A DNA stretch of 64,000 nt, taken from Phaeosaccion multiseriatum (taxonomy: Eukaryota > Ochrophyta, other classes). The position numbers and the translations under genes were made by a program. Position 1 is the first letter of the stretch; every line of letters begins with the position of its first letter. The notes under the pieces are model-generated. The model ran no database searches. It saw only the letters and a program-made list of their open reading frames with translations, and was not told where the DNA came from. The stretch lies in contig OZ218959.1 in NCBI GenBank assembly GCA_965112735.1, positions 1,798,001-1,862,000 of the forward strand, written 5' to 3'. Below are positions 1 through 25,818 of the stretch, piece after piece.

Positions 1-14547
<14,547 letters not shown>

Positions 14548-15618
14548 ACGAACGCACGATATCCCAGCAGCTGGGAACACAAGAAGAGATCATACAACAC
14601 TCAGGCGAACCACACACCGCACCACAAGAAGAGATCATGCAGCACTCACAAAAAAAGGAAAAAAGGGCTCTTTTTAGGTGGGTCCGTGCATGATGTGTTG
14701 ACAGCGTATGGGCATTGGCCCTGATGCTTCCTTCCCCGGGACATGCACTTTCAGAGGAGCGCCGAGTAAACTGTCTGCAAGTCGAAAGCCTGCCTGAGCT
14801 GCACCTCCGCCTCCCCTGAAGCGCGCATTAGCATGAATGCACTGAATGTCGATGGCTGCTAGTATGAGTGATACAATGTCTGGCTAGGCATAGGATTAAT
14901 GCTTGCCCTTTGCGCCTTCGACTCGTCTCCACAGAAGGGCCTAGAGGGCCTCAGGCCCTCGACCCACTTCTGGGCTACCCTGAACGGGCAGCAGCAGAGC
15001 GGCGTCGTACCTACCTGCCGTTGTCTGCTGCCATCTATGGCCCCAGGCACCTCCGCGCCCCTTCTTTGGGAAAGGAGAAATCAACATACAACGTCAGTCA
15101 TGTCATGTTTATAGTCATCTGTGTGATGTCTGCATGTCTTCACTATCGTCAGTCATCATCTGTACCTATCCGCATCTCTACATCGTCGGTACCTCGCTGC
15201 GCACCACTGCCTGAGTCCTCTCTGATCCCTCACTCTCTGTGGTATCCCTCTCCCTCTGTGTCCTTCTCGTCTTCTTTCATCACAGTCTGGCTTGGATTTC
15301 TCCGTCGCTTTCGGAAATGGAAAGCAGCGCCAAATCTCCAGCCGTAAATTCAGCACGTGAGTAGTCGGTAGTAAGGCGTACCACAGGAGCGGCTTTCATG
15401 CGCTTCCCCTCTCACCCCCCTCCCTCCCTCTCCCTCTGTCTTTCTCTCTCTTTGTTTGTCTGTCTCTCTCTCTCTCTCGCTATGTTTGTGCTGCTGTTGT
15501 ACCGTCATCCCAGTAATGGCGTTGCGTGTGTGCGTGCATGCAGCTACTCGCAGGTTTTCACAGGTACGATGGGGTGGTGGGTGTATCACCAATTTCTGCA
15601 GGAGGACGGTGCCGCAGG
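14548..15618. other. Intergenic, upstream of the giant gene
   Basis: This stretch holds the promoter side of the minus-strand peroxidase gene. Several overlapping ORFs of 60-160 codons exist, but none shows a recognisable domain or clear exon structure. An imperfect run of A and T lies near 14648-14680 and a CT-rich tract at 15415-15480. I see no RNA gene. Confidence 0.5.
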
Positions 15619-16085
15619 ATGCGCAAGGTCGGTCAGCAGCTCGAGCCGTTCAGTGCCATCCGCTTCTATGGAATGACTTGGGGTGCTGCAATTGGGTGTG
15701 CTTGGGTGTGGTGTATGGACTGAGGGCACGGGTCTGTGTGCACATTTCTGTCTTTGTTGCTGGTGGTAGTGCTACTGCTATGCTGCATTCCAACTGCATC
15801 CTGCTCCTCCTCTTCTTCGCTCCTTGCTCCACGCCCCCCCCCCCGCCGCGCATGGGACGCTTTCCCACCAGCAGAGGCAAGCAAGTTGCAGCGGAGCGGC
15901 TAGCCAAGCTTGGAGGACGCATAAAGGAGTATCGAGACAGCGCCACACGCGCCGTTGTGGTGGACATTGCCACTCAGAGGAACACAAGTGACCTCCTCGA
16001 CAAGCTTCAGAGAGAGTGGTTGCCCGCCATGTTGCGGAGAGAGAGAGGGGGGGAGGGGGAGGGGAAGGGGGGGGAGGGTAGCTAG
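15619..16085 (+). CDS. Possible small two-exon gene, function unknown
   Basis: Exon 15619-15695 (starting MRKVGQQLEPFSAIRFYG) joins in phase to exon 15875-16085 (GKQVAAERLAKLGGRIKEY and onward) through a GT...AG intron with a pyrimidine-rich 3' end. The result is about 95 residues with a short hydrophobic stretch, an amphipathic charged middle and a Gly/Glu tail. I do not recognise the family. The support is only phase agreement and a protein-like composition of exon 2. It may have upstream exons, or be chance. Confidence 0.35.
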
Positions 16086-16374
16086 GGCCCTCGCCTGCTG
16101 CCACAGTTAGGAGAGACCAAGCTGCCATAGTATGGCAAAGAGAGGGGGGGAGGGGGCCATTCCTCTCCTCTCTTGAGAACGTAATTTTATTTATTTATTT
16201 TTTCTTTGATTGCTCATTATTGGCTAAAGTTAATGTCCCGCCCACCACCCTCAGCTAGGGGGCCAAGCGTACTGGTAGCTCCAGGAATAGGGACGGTGCT
16301 GACAAATTATGACAAACCCACACCGCCACAGCACCCACTCTCTCGCCACAATGCCACACAAGCCTAGCTATGGC

Positions 16375-18704
16375 TCATGGGCGCCCCATAAACTCATCGT
16401 AGACCTTTACCTGCGCATTTTCTCGAATCTCCTCGGGGAGGTTCGTCGTCGAGATGTTTATCGCTGCGATTGCGTCACGCAAACCCCCGCCCCCGCCTGT
16501 TAAGGGAATGGTGGTGGCATCTAGCTCTCTCGTCAGCCTGTTGGCACGCGAAAATACCACCTTCTCCATACCCCCCGAGACATTGAAGTCCCCCATTTTG
16601 GCAATGTAGTCATGCCAGGGACGTGTAGCATGCCCCGCCCCCCCCCCCTCCCCTCCTCCTCCTCCTCCTCCTTCTCCTCCTCCTCCTCCTCCTCCTCCTC
16701 CTCCTCCTCCTCCTCCTCCTCCTCCTCCTCCTCCTCCTCCTGCTCGTCCTGCTGCTCCTCCTCCTCCTCCTCCTTCTACTCCCGCTGCTACGACCGCCGC
16801 TGTTCCTCCATCTCGCGTTGCATTCCCTTCGGCTCCTGCTCCTCTGCCAACTGCTGCAGTGGCGACATGTCCACCAGGACGCCCACTCCGGGCCTTCTTC
16901 TTCGATGGTTCTGCATCCGCTCTCGTCTCAGCTGCTGCCGCTCGATCATCATTTGCTGCTCCTCCTCCTCCCGCTCCATTACCACCACGAGCAGTAGCAG
17001 CACCGCCGCCGCCACGAGCAGCAGCAAGACCACCGCCGCCGCCACGAGCAGCAGCAAGACCGCCGCCGCCGCCACGAGGAGCACCACCACCACCGCCGCC
17101 GCCACCACGAGCAGCACCACCACCGCCGCCCCCGCCACGAGGAGCACCACCACCACCGCCGCCGCCACGAGCAGCGGTAGCACCAGCACCAGCAGCTCCA
17201 CCATCACCACCACCACCACCACCACCACCACCACTACCACGAGCAACAGAAGCAGCAGCAGCAGCACTACCACGGGACTTGACCTCCGCCTCTTTTGCCA
17301 TGTATACAGAGAGTATAGACCCCGTCCACCCTCCTCCTCCTGCTCGTCCTGCTGCTCCTCCTCCTCCTCCTGCTCCTCCCGCTGCTACGGCCGCCGCTGT
17401 TCCTCCATCTCGCGTTGCATTCCCTTTGGCTCCTGCTCCTCTGCCAACTGCTGCAGTGGCGACATGTCCACCAGGACGCCCACTCCAGGCCTTCTTCTTC
17501 GATGGCTCTGCATCCGCTCTCGTCTCAGCTGCTGCCGCTCGATCATCATTTGCTGCTCCTCCTCCTCCCGCTCCATTACCACCACGAGCAGCAGCAGCAC
17601 CACCACCATCACCTCCACGAGCAGCGGTAGCGCCAGCACCAGCACCAGCAGAAGCAGCTCCACCACCACCACCACCACGAGCACCAGCATCACCATGACC
17701 GCCTCCATCGCCACCACCACCACCGCCACCAGCACCAGCACCAGCAGCACGAAAGTATTTCTCAATCTCTGGTCTCGCCCTCTCGACAGGGTTTGGATCC
17801 TTTGTGAAGCGCCATTCGATCATGTACTCACTTGCAAAGAGTACGCGACTCTCCCTGTGCCCTTTGTTGTCTGTGGTCCAGACCCTTGCCGCAGCAATGT
17901 TGCGGAGCTCCTCCACGTCAACAATTTCCTTGGCAGTGGTCTCAAACTTACGCAACCGGCTAAGGCGTCGAACAAAGATGTGTTTATTCGCGAGCCCTTC
18001 CCCGTTCATCTGAGGCAGTACGCAGCCATACCTTCCATTGTTTGCATGCTCTGGCGCCCGTTGATTCAAGTCGATTATTTCCCTTCCGATCGGCCCCTCT
18101 TGCTCCAGTAGAAGCCAGCTCTTGCCGTAACTTGAAGCGCACATGTGCCATGCAACGACGGTTGAGGCGATAGCTTTGTCCCAGTGCCAGTCTTCAAGCT
18201 TCGTCCTGGCGTAGTTTCCATCTTCGAGGAAGGCAAAGCCGGCAATGTTAACCTCCCTAGGCAAGCCGCAGTCGCTTATCTTGCTGGACACGGCTGGGTC
18301 AACTCTGTCTGTGCGGTCTTGGGAACACACAACGCCGTACCTCCAGTCTTTCTGATTATTCTTCTTAAGGAAGTCAAGTGATGTTTGGCATATGGCTAAG
18401 GGCAAATGATCGCCCTTCTTGGTTAGGCCTCTGGCTACGAAAAGAATGCGTGTGCCCACCTAGTAGGCCGAGGGGCGACGCGAGAGGACGTGGGCGAGGG
18501 AGATTGCAGCAGAACGAACAATGGGGGAGTCGATTAGTACTTTGCGAACTTTGGTATCTTCAGTCTACTGACTACAGCAGAACGAAGCAAAGGCAGACAG
18601 GTCACACGAACCTTGATGTCTTCAGACGTGGGCCCTTCACCCTCCTTAAAGGCCTTGACCTTCAAGCCCCTGGGCTTATGGAGATCATCAACTCCGAAGG
18701 CCAT
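16375..18704 (-). CDS. Orphan protein with long Gly/Ala-rich low-complexity centre
   Basis: Exon 1 (18704-18612, beginning MAFGVDDLHKPRGLKVK) joins in phase to exon 2 (18459-16375) across a 152-bp intron that holds a TACTAAT branch-point-like motif. The product is about 725 residues. Residues 1 to about 255 are ordinary globular-looking sequence rich in Trp, Asp and Arg. A Gly/Ala/Arg-rich region follows, with (GGA/GGC)n expansions and two copies of a segment containing SGRPGGHVATAAVGRGAGA. The C-terminal 75 residues are again normal (MGDFNVSGGMEKVVF, then a tail ending YDEFMGRP). I do not recognise the family. A single intron in over 2 kb sets it apart from its intron-dense neighbours. Confidence 0.65.
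16741..17596. repeat. Duplicated ~255-bp coding segment, copies 600 bp apart
   Basis: The segment starting at 16741 recurs at 17341 with only scattered changes over about 255 bp. Both copies are inside the orphan gene, and the 600-bp offset keeps frame, so the protein carries the SGRPGGHVATA block twice. Between them lie GCC/ACC triplet expansions encoding poly-Gly and poly-Ala. Confidence 0.85.
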
Positions 18705-19146
18705 CGACTTCCTGGCGTTCTAGAGTTCCTTTCCCCGTGTCTTCCCCCCCCTCTCTCTCTGTTCGTTCCAGACAATAGTCCACGTAATGGCCCTGCTGTG
18801 TCCTGCCCCCGTGCCCGTTATTCTAGATGCCGGCCTTCTCTCTCGTAGGCCTTGTTTTCTTCTCTGGCAGCCGCCGAAGTATGGAACCCTTGAAGGTGTA
18901 GTACTGCCACGCCAGTTGCGGGGGGGCTGCACGATACACACGAGGCCGGGAAGAGCGGCGGAAGCCGTCGAAGAAGATGATACGTTGAGAGGGCGGAGAG
19001 AGAAGAAAGACGGGGATGCTTTGTGGGCAGCAGCGAAGAGAAAGGAAGGAAGAGTGTGGAAGAGAAGACTGAGGAGGAAGAGAGAAAGGACAAAAAGGAC
19101 AGAGCCCTTTTTTTTTTTTAAAGAGCAAAAAGATGGATTGGAAAAA

Positions 19147-20587
19147 AGAGAGAAAAATCCACCCCCGTTCCACCTCAAAATACTGTTTTAGCGAGTTTGA
19201 ACATGCGCATCGTGTTCGAGACAAGTCGAATGCCGACATCGTTGCCTCCTGCAACCTCTATCAAGTTCAGTTCTATGGCCCTGGGTCCTCAAAAAAACTG
19301 AAACTCCAGTTCCTTACGTAAGGGCCATGCGGGTCTTACAGAAGGGCGTCTTGCGCCCAAAGGGCCATCGAAGTAGAGACAAGCAAGTAAAGGAGGGTTC
19401 TGATCCTGACGCCCCACCCACCTTAAGGAGTTGACCGTTGCCTCGTCTGTCCCGTATATAAAGTCCAGATCAATGAAGTGCGTGGAGGAGGCTCGAGGCT
19501 GGCGGACTCCCGTGGTGGCATTCACCTCCGCCTGGCTACGATTGAAGGGCAGCGAGGAGGCTCCATCCGGGCACTCCTCATCATCGCAGGCAATGTCAAA
19601 GGGCTCTGAGGCGTTTTGGTTGGGGGTTCCTGCCAAATCTCTGGACACCAGCCAGCTCCAGAAGGCAAAGAGCTGCGAGGCGGGCGCCTTTGAGGCGTCG
19701 TCGCCATACGCGTAGTTCGGTCTGCCGTCACCGTTGCTTTGGAGGAACAAAGAGGCGGAGGTAGAGAAGGACGTTAAGATATGGAAGGGACGGAGGAGGA
19801 GGCCCGGCGTGTTTTTTAGGGACCTACTTGCTGGCCCGCGGTGTGTCGCTCAGATAGAGCTCCCGCATGATCGTCCGGGCCGAGGGTAGCCCTTCGCCGG
19901 CTGGATTCGCTCCCAGGCCATCTCCGGGAAAGGACGACCTCACGTCACGAAAGACAAAAGGGTGTTCAAACATTCCCCAGTCGATGTGTTCCCTGTTGTT
20001 GCCACTGCCATTATACGAGCGAACGTCCAGGCGAAGGTAACAGTAAGAACGGCCCAAAAAAAAAAAAAAAAAAAAAAAAAAAACGCCCTTTTATCTTAAT
20101 TTGCCTTAATTTCGTCTAAAAATAATCGCGTAAAAGAAAATCACGGAAAAGGGCGTCAAAGGGCGTCAAAGGGCGTCAAAGTGCGTCACATACGGCTTTA
20201 AAGTGGGTGAAAAAGGGGTTCAAAAGTCGTCAAACGTCGTCAAGGTAATCGTCATTTGGCGTCAAAAAAAATGCACGGGGCGTCAAAAGTGCCACTCAAC
20301 CGCGAAATCACAGTAAGATCTTAGTAAAAAAAGGGAAAAAAACAACAACAACAAAAACACCTCACAACAAGAGAGAGAAAAATCCACCCCCTTCCACCTC
20401 AAAATACTGTTTTAGCGAGTTTGAACATGCGCATCGTGTTCGAGACAGGCAAATGCCGGCATCGTTGCCTCCTGCAACCTCTATCAACAAGTTCAGTTCT
20501 ATGGCCCTGAAGGAAAAATAGAAAATGCTCTTCCTTACGTAAGGGCCATGCGGGTCTTACAGAAGGGCGTCTTGCGCCCAAAGGGCC
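19147..20587. repeat. ~220-bp direct-repeat pair bracketing a captured gene fragment
   Basis: 19147-19366 and 20368-20587 are near-identical in the same orientation. Each ends with the palindrome CCTTACGTAAGG followed by a GC-rich stretch. Between them lie a 0.66-kb fragment of the peroxidase gene, an A28 run at about 20056-20083 and an AT-rich stretch with repeats of AAGGGCGTCA near 20150-20185. The arrangement suggests an inserted non-autonomous element or a recombination product. No transposase is present and target-site duplications are not clear. Confidence 0.6.
19374..20042 (-). pseudogene. Truncated duplicate of the first two peroxidase exons
   Basis: 20042-19836 matches exon 1 of the giant gene (downstream of its signal peptide) and 19739-19424 matches exon 2, with the intervening intron also copied. 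The copy lacks the signal peptide and start codon: homology stops at about 20037, next to the A run. A 12-nt in-frame difference removes residues after FDIACDD. Homology ends just beyond the exon 2 donor, so no later exon follows. Because the intron is present, this is a DNA-level duplication and not a retrocopy. Confidence 0.85.
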
Positions 20588-21042
20588 CTCCCTCCCCCCC
20601 CCCCTCCCTGAAGTGCCTCTATCGCCGAGTTGAGCAGTTTTGGTTTCGCGTCCCAGGTAGGGGTGGGTAAGGGGAGTGCAAAAAGACCCTCAGAATCTTT
20701 GCACTACGCCAATCGCCTTATATGTCCTCTCTAACATGGTGAAGCGGGGAAATACCCACATCAAAACCGTGTACGAAGTACCTTACTGTATCGGCGCCGG
20801 TCGTATTTGCGCGGGAGGTTTCCTTCAAACACCCACAAAAAAAGGGACCACGTAGTTTGATGATGGAGAGTTTCTCCTGTTGTCGTTCTCTTCGCCTTAA
20901 TCTCTTTCGGAGCTGAGAAGCTGTCGAGGGCGGTTGCGTGACCACGAAGTTCCAGTTTTTTTTTATATTAAGTACTGGCGCTGTGGAAAAACAGCCGAGT
21001 CTCAATGGAGTCTCAATTACTACAAACCAACTGACTTTGCTC
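20588..21042. other. Intergenic, 3' side of presenilin
   Basis: No convincing gene. It begins with a C run at about 20595-20608 and holds only short ORFs on either strand without domain features. It should contain the presenilin 3' UTR, transcribed leftwards. Confidence 0.5.
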
Positions 21043-24037
21043 TCAGATGTACAGGGGCTTGGCAGCCAGGGCCTCCATATAGGGCTGCACAGCGAAGCGC
21101 GTCAGCAAGTAGAACATCACCCCGAGGAAGATGCTGATGGGCAGAGCTGGTAACGCCTTCTTGTAGATGCCCAGCAGTGTCAGAGTAGCGCCGAGGCCGC
21201 CGAGAATCACCTGAGAAGAGCAGCCAAGAGAAGGGAAGAGAAGGGAAGGAGGTGTCAAGAGAGAAGCGAAGCGAAGACAAGACGGGCGAAGAACAGACAG
21301 GACAAAAGGAGAGAGAAAGCAAGGGCGAAGCGAAGCGAGGAAAAGAGAAGGGACACAAGACCAGACAAGACAAGAAAACAGGGCATGGTCTCGTCTTTGT
21401 GTTGGTCATCCTGACAATCTAGCCGTGCTATCTCATCATCACGTCTTCGGCTCCCGTCCTCCTTCTCCTCCTCCTCTCACCAGGAAGCACGCTGCCCACG
21501 GCACAAAACCGTAAATGGCAGCCTTACTGCAGAGCACACTGTAGAATACCAAGTCACCGAGGCCGAGCTTGATGCTGCTGTTCTCCTCCTCCTCCTCCTC
21601 CTCGTCCTCTTCATCAAAGGCGTGTTCTGCGTAATTGAAGCCATCGTCGCCTATTTGGTCCTGACGCCCAGTGACGTCGCCCCCTTCCTCTTGCCTCGCC
21701 TCTTGCGGTCGCTGCATTTGCTGCAGCTGATATTCTTCTCCCGCCCCTGATCCCTCCCGTGCTCCTCCTCCTTCTTCTCCTCCTCTTGCTCCCCGTCTCT
21801 TGCTATTCGTGGCTGTGGTGCGCTCCAAGCTTTCGTCTGTGTGGGAGCGCGCAGTCAGTGGTACGCTCTCTACTTCGCCTTGTCGTCCTCGCCCTCCTTC
21901 CGGAGCAGATCCATTCGGCGCCTGTGTACCAGAGGGGTGCAGAGAGGAGAAGGGTGATAGGCCGCGTGGGTTGGCATTGTGTTGGATTCGATATCGATTT
22001 CGAAGCAGAAGGACAAGCACGTGAGGATTCTCACACAGAGAGAGAGAGAGACTGAGAGAGAGAGGGAGGAGAGAGAGAGGGAGATGGATATATACGAGAG
22101 AGGGAGAGAGAGAAGAGAGGTGGGGGGAGAGAGAGAGAGGGAGAGAGAGAGCAGGGATACATGTCCCTGAGCGAGCGTTTGGGGAGGGAACACACACCGT
22201 GTGGGAAGGATAGGACGTCAGATACGATTGAGTGCACAGTTCTTCCCGTTCGACCCACGTACCATCTCGGAAGAAGCGTTCACAGAGGCCCCGCCGCCTC
22301 GAGGCAGCTCTGCTTCGTACAGCAGCCCGGGCATTGGCTCGTTATACTCCTACGGGCAGGGTGAGCGATACAGAGGGGGAGGACGGTTGGGTGGGGACTC
22401 GAATAGCTGAAGGGAAATGGAGAAGAGAGAGTGAGATGGAGAAGGGAAAGGGAGGAAGAGCGACGCAAGCACGCACGCACGCACCTGCATGAGGTTGACG
22501 AGAGCCTTGAGCGGCCCGCAGGGAGTGAGCACTGCGCAGAGGTCGTACAGTGCGAGGCACACGAGCAGCGACCAGCCCGTCCACTCCTCGAAGCGGCTCA
22601 GCTGCCACGCCATTATGACGCTCGTGGCGACCAAGTAGCCCTTGGTGGCAGGAGGAGCAGGAGGAGGAGCAGCAGGAGGAGGAGGAGGAGGATAGGTACT
22701 CAGAAACACAAGAGGGGATGAAGGTATGGAGGAGGAGCAAACATGAGGCGCTGTGCGTCTAAAGGTCACCTGTGTGACGATCATGGGCACTCCTTTGCCG
22801 TAGAAGATGGACACCACGCCCACCACCGAAAAGTTGTAGAGCACCCAGTAGTACGTGAATACGTCAGTGGGCAGCTGCCAGCGGTCGAGGGCGGTGTACC
22901 ACACCATCCCACCCATGAGCCCCAGCAGCATCATGGATGAGAACATCATGTAGCCAATGAGTAGCTGAGGATGGGATGGAGCGACGAGAGGGGCAGGCAG
23001 GCAGGCAGGGAGGGAGGGAGGGAGGGAGGGAGCGACGAGGAAGTGAGAAAACGCAAGTTGAGTTCCATGGGGAGCTTGATCGATGCTGACCTTCATGCAG
23101 CGAAAGCGGTACAGCAGCACAATGCCGAAGGTGGCCACGGCGATGAAGCAGATGATGACGATGGCGTTGATAATGCTCTTGCCCAGCTTGGCCCCGTCAG
23201 AGTCGTCCGGCGTCTCCGACTCGTCGTAAACCTGGGGGTGGGGTGGTAAATGGCAACGGCCATATGGGTGAGAGGCCTGACTAGTACTGCCAGGACGACA
23301 GCTCGGGGGATGTTCAGCGAGAGACGCGCCAACCAGCGCTCTGCCAAGCCTCTGGTTAACCTCTCGTCAGCCCTTTCCTCCCCTCAAGTTTAAAGCTGCT
23401 CTTGTTCTCCTTCCCCTTCTCTTCTCCAATGCTGGTTTTGCTCAAGAGCCGTGAAAGACAATACTCGGCTCCTCAGTCGGCGATTGTCTGCCACTTGGAC
23501 CAAGAGATACGCAGGCAGTGGGACCCTATGGTCCCGATCATGATCCCAGGCACACGATCCCATCCCAATCTCCACAGGAACAACCGCACCCACCTCGTAA
23601 GCCGATAGGCCAGCCGCCTGTTGGGAACGGGACGATGCCGTCGATACGTAGACTGTGCAGAGGGAGGCGAGGATCATGGTGAACGCCACCGGCCAGAGCA
23701 CCGCCATGAAGGAGTTGACACTGTACACCAAGGTGTCGAGCGTAAACCCAGCCATCCCAGACCCATCGTCTGCATCTGCTGCTGCATCGCCCCCCCTTCC
23801 CCTCCTACTGCCGTTCCTACTGCTCCGACCGTGGCCTCCCCCACTACCCGACCTCGCGTGAGCAGCGGAAGCTGGTACAGAATGGTGCTGGGCATCCCCC
23901 TTCCCTCTCTCCAGAGGCGAGGTGGTCGCGCCCTTGAGCGGGGTCGCTTCGCCGTCCTCCCCCCCCGCCACCTTACTGGGCGACGCGTGCGTCGCGGTGG
24001 AAGGGAAGAGGGTCTCTTCTCCTTCAGCAGGAGGCAT
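21043..24037 (-). CDS. PSEN: Presenilin, catalytic subunit of gamma-secretase
   Basis: Seven exons in phase: 24037-23594, 23231-23091, 22964-22770, 22640-22485, 22349-22263, 21921-21481, 21210-21043, encoding 543 residues. It is an aspartyl protease cleaving transmembrane segments in the ER/endomembranes. The two catalytic Asp are in LALYDLCAVL (about residue 293) and KLGLGDLVFYS (about 464), and the PAL motif is in KKALPALPISI (about 509). A second hydrophobic segment ending LYRFRCMK matches presenilin TM2, and EWTGW before the YD helix is typical. The N-terminal 100 residues and the Asp/Glu-rich loop before GLGD are long and poorly conserved, as usual. The ATG at 24037 was chosen; another in-frame ATG lies at 24085. 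It is divergent from TMCO1. Confidence 0.95.
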
Positions 24038-24180
24038 CTCCTTCAGGAGGAGAAAAAAATAGCACAAAAACACAGTCAAACACAACTGCTCAAGATAACG
24101 TTACGTAAGAAGGAGAGAGATTTCTTGTCTGTGTCTCGGTTCTTGGGAGGGAGCGCTGCTCTACCTGCCCTTGGTAGAAC
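24038..24180. promoter_or_regulatory. 143-bp bidirectional promoter between presenilin and TMCO1
   Basis: The two start codons lie head to head with 143 bp between them, which must hold both core promoters and 5' UTRs. An ACGTTACGTAAG stretch near 24100 contains TTACGTAA, a bZIP-type palindrome. No clear TATA box is seen. Confidence 0.6.
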
Positions 24181-25818
24181 ATGGCATGGGAGGATGGACT
24201 ATTTGTGCTCACCACCTCCTTCATCTTCACGGTGCTTGTCGAATGTGAGTCCCCTCTAAATTGCAAGTCAGCCCTCCCTCCCTCCCCGATGGTGTGCTTG
24301 TGGGTTCATGATGGTGGCATTGCGCTCGACTTGTGGGAGCTACTCGCCTCTATCTTTCTCCCTCGCCTTCATGCCCATGCCAAGCCTGCTGCTGATTCGT
24401 CTCCCTCCTCCACACTCCTCCCTTTAGGGCTGATGGAGTACTTCATCTACAGTGGTGAGGCCTACACCGACCTGACCCGCAAGATAGAGATTACCAACAA
24501 GCAACTCCAACGCATGGAGCAGCAGCAAATGCTGAACGAGGGGGCAGAGTCCAAGGCGTAAGTGTATGAAGAATCGAAAGCTTGCTTTCCCTCGTCCTCC
24601 TCATTTCATCTCTCCCCTGCTTGCTACACACTGCGCCGTCCCTTACTTCCTCCTCCTCCTTTTAACATGATCTCGAACCCTGTATACAGAGCTGAGAAGC
24701 AGCGCAAGCGGCTGAAGGCGGTGCAAGAAGACATGTTTAGCCTTAGCAGATCATTCAAAGCCGTGCAGGTGAAGCCCCTCTTGCTCGTGGCCCTGTCGGG
24801 CTTCGTTCTGCTCTACAAGCTCGCTGCCGTCTACGAGGGAGTGGTGGCGGTGAAGATGCCCTTCGAAGCGGTGTCCATCTTCCAGAGGATCACACACCGG
24901 AACTTGGAGGGAGACGATTACTCAGAAGGAGGCGTGGTAAGTCACACACACACACGGGCTTGTTTGACTGGCCCACGGGGTGTTTCCTTCCCTGCTTGCT
25001 TGGAACACTTCCCGTTTCCCCTCTCCTCTGTCCTGTCCACCCCACGCCCCACTCTCTTCAATTGTGTTTGGCTCTCCTCTGGTGTGTTATAATCATATCT
25101 CGTCGGTTGTTCCTTTGGCTCATCCTGCTCTCCTCTGTTGACTGTTGTTTGCTTTGGCTCTTGTGCATGCGCAGCACGTTGTCCTTGCTCTCTGTGGTAT
25201 GGGGCTGCGAGGGAATGTGCAGAAGTTGTATGGGCACGTCCCGCCAAGGTACGTGTGTGTGTGAGACAGAGGGAAAGGGAGAAGAGAGAGATCAAGGGGG
25301 AAGAGAGAGAGGGACGAGAATGAGAGAGATGGAGGAAGAGAAAGAGAGAAAAGTGGAGAGAACACACGATGGCACGACTATACGATACCCCCAAACAGAG
25401 CCATTACCGAATCTGCTTTGCGTAATTGATGCTCAAGGGCTATTAAAGCGGGACAAGAAAGACTCAAAAAGATGCCCCAAAGACGGAACGGAAGCTCTCT
25501 CTCTCTTACAGGAATCTCCATCTCTCTCTGTGTGTTTGGAAGGAAGCTCCCTTTTCCCGAAGGCTCGCATTTGTTCATCTGCTACCATTCTAATTCCTTC
25601 TTTCTTTGTTTGTTTGTTTGTTTTGTTTCATCAAATGGCCTCGTTCTTTGATGCCTGACTTACTGACTAACCGACTTACTGACTTACTGACTAACCGACT
25701 TGCTGACTGCCTGACTGACTCACTGCCCAGGTGCTTGGATAAGTACGGCACAATGGACGAAGCAAGCCTCCGAGCCGACAAGATGATGGGAATAGATGAA
25801 GACAGCAAGAGGAAGTGA
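24181..25818 (+). CDS. TMCO1: TMCO1, ER calcium-load-activated channel / translocon-associated protein
   Basis: Five exons in phase: 24181-24244, 24428-24557, 24690-24936, 25175-25248, 25731-25818, encoding 200 residues (human TMCO1 is 188). The order is an N-terminal TM helix (LFVLTTSFIFTVLVEW), a charged coiled coil (KQLQRMEQQQ, then AEKQRKRLKAVQEDM), a second TM segment (LLLVALSGFVLLYKLAAVY), then MPFEAVSIFQ and the family signature THRNLEGDDYS, and a third hydrophobic segment (VVLALCGMGLRGNVQKLYG). It belongs to the EMC3/TMCO1 (DUF106) family. The last intron (25249-25730) has a GA-rich tract and iterations of TTACTGACTAACCGAC. Confidence 0.93.

Noticed and set aside
16375-16640. MGDFN in the orphan protein as an exonuclease/endonuclease/phosphatase motif
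   Set aside because: Only one short motif matches; the flanking catalytic residues of that family are missing.
16612-18111. 499-codon plus-strand ORF rich in Ser/Thr
   Set aside because: It is the complement of GGC/GGA repeats in the minus-strand orphan gene; composition is pure low complexity.
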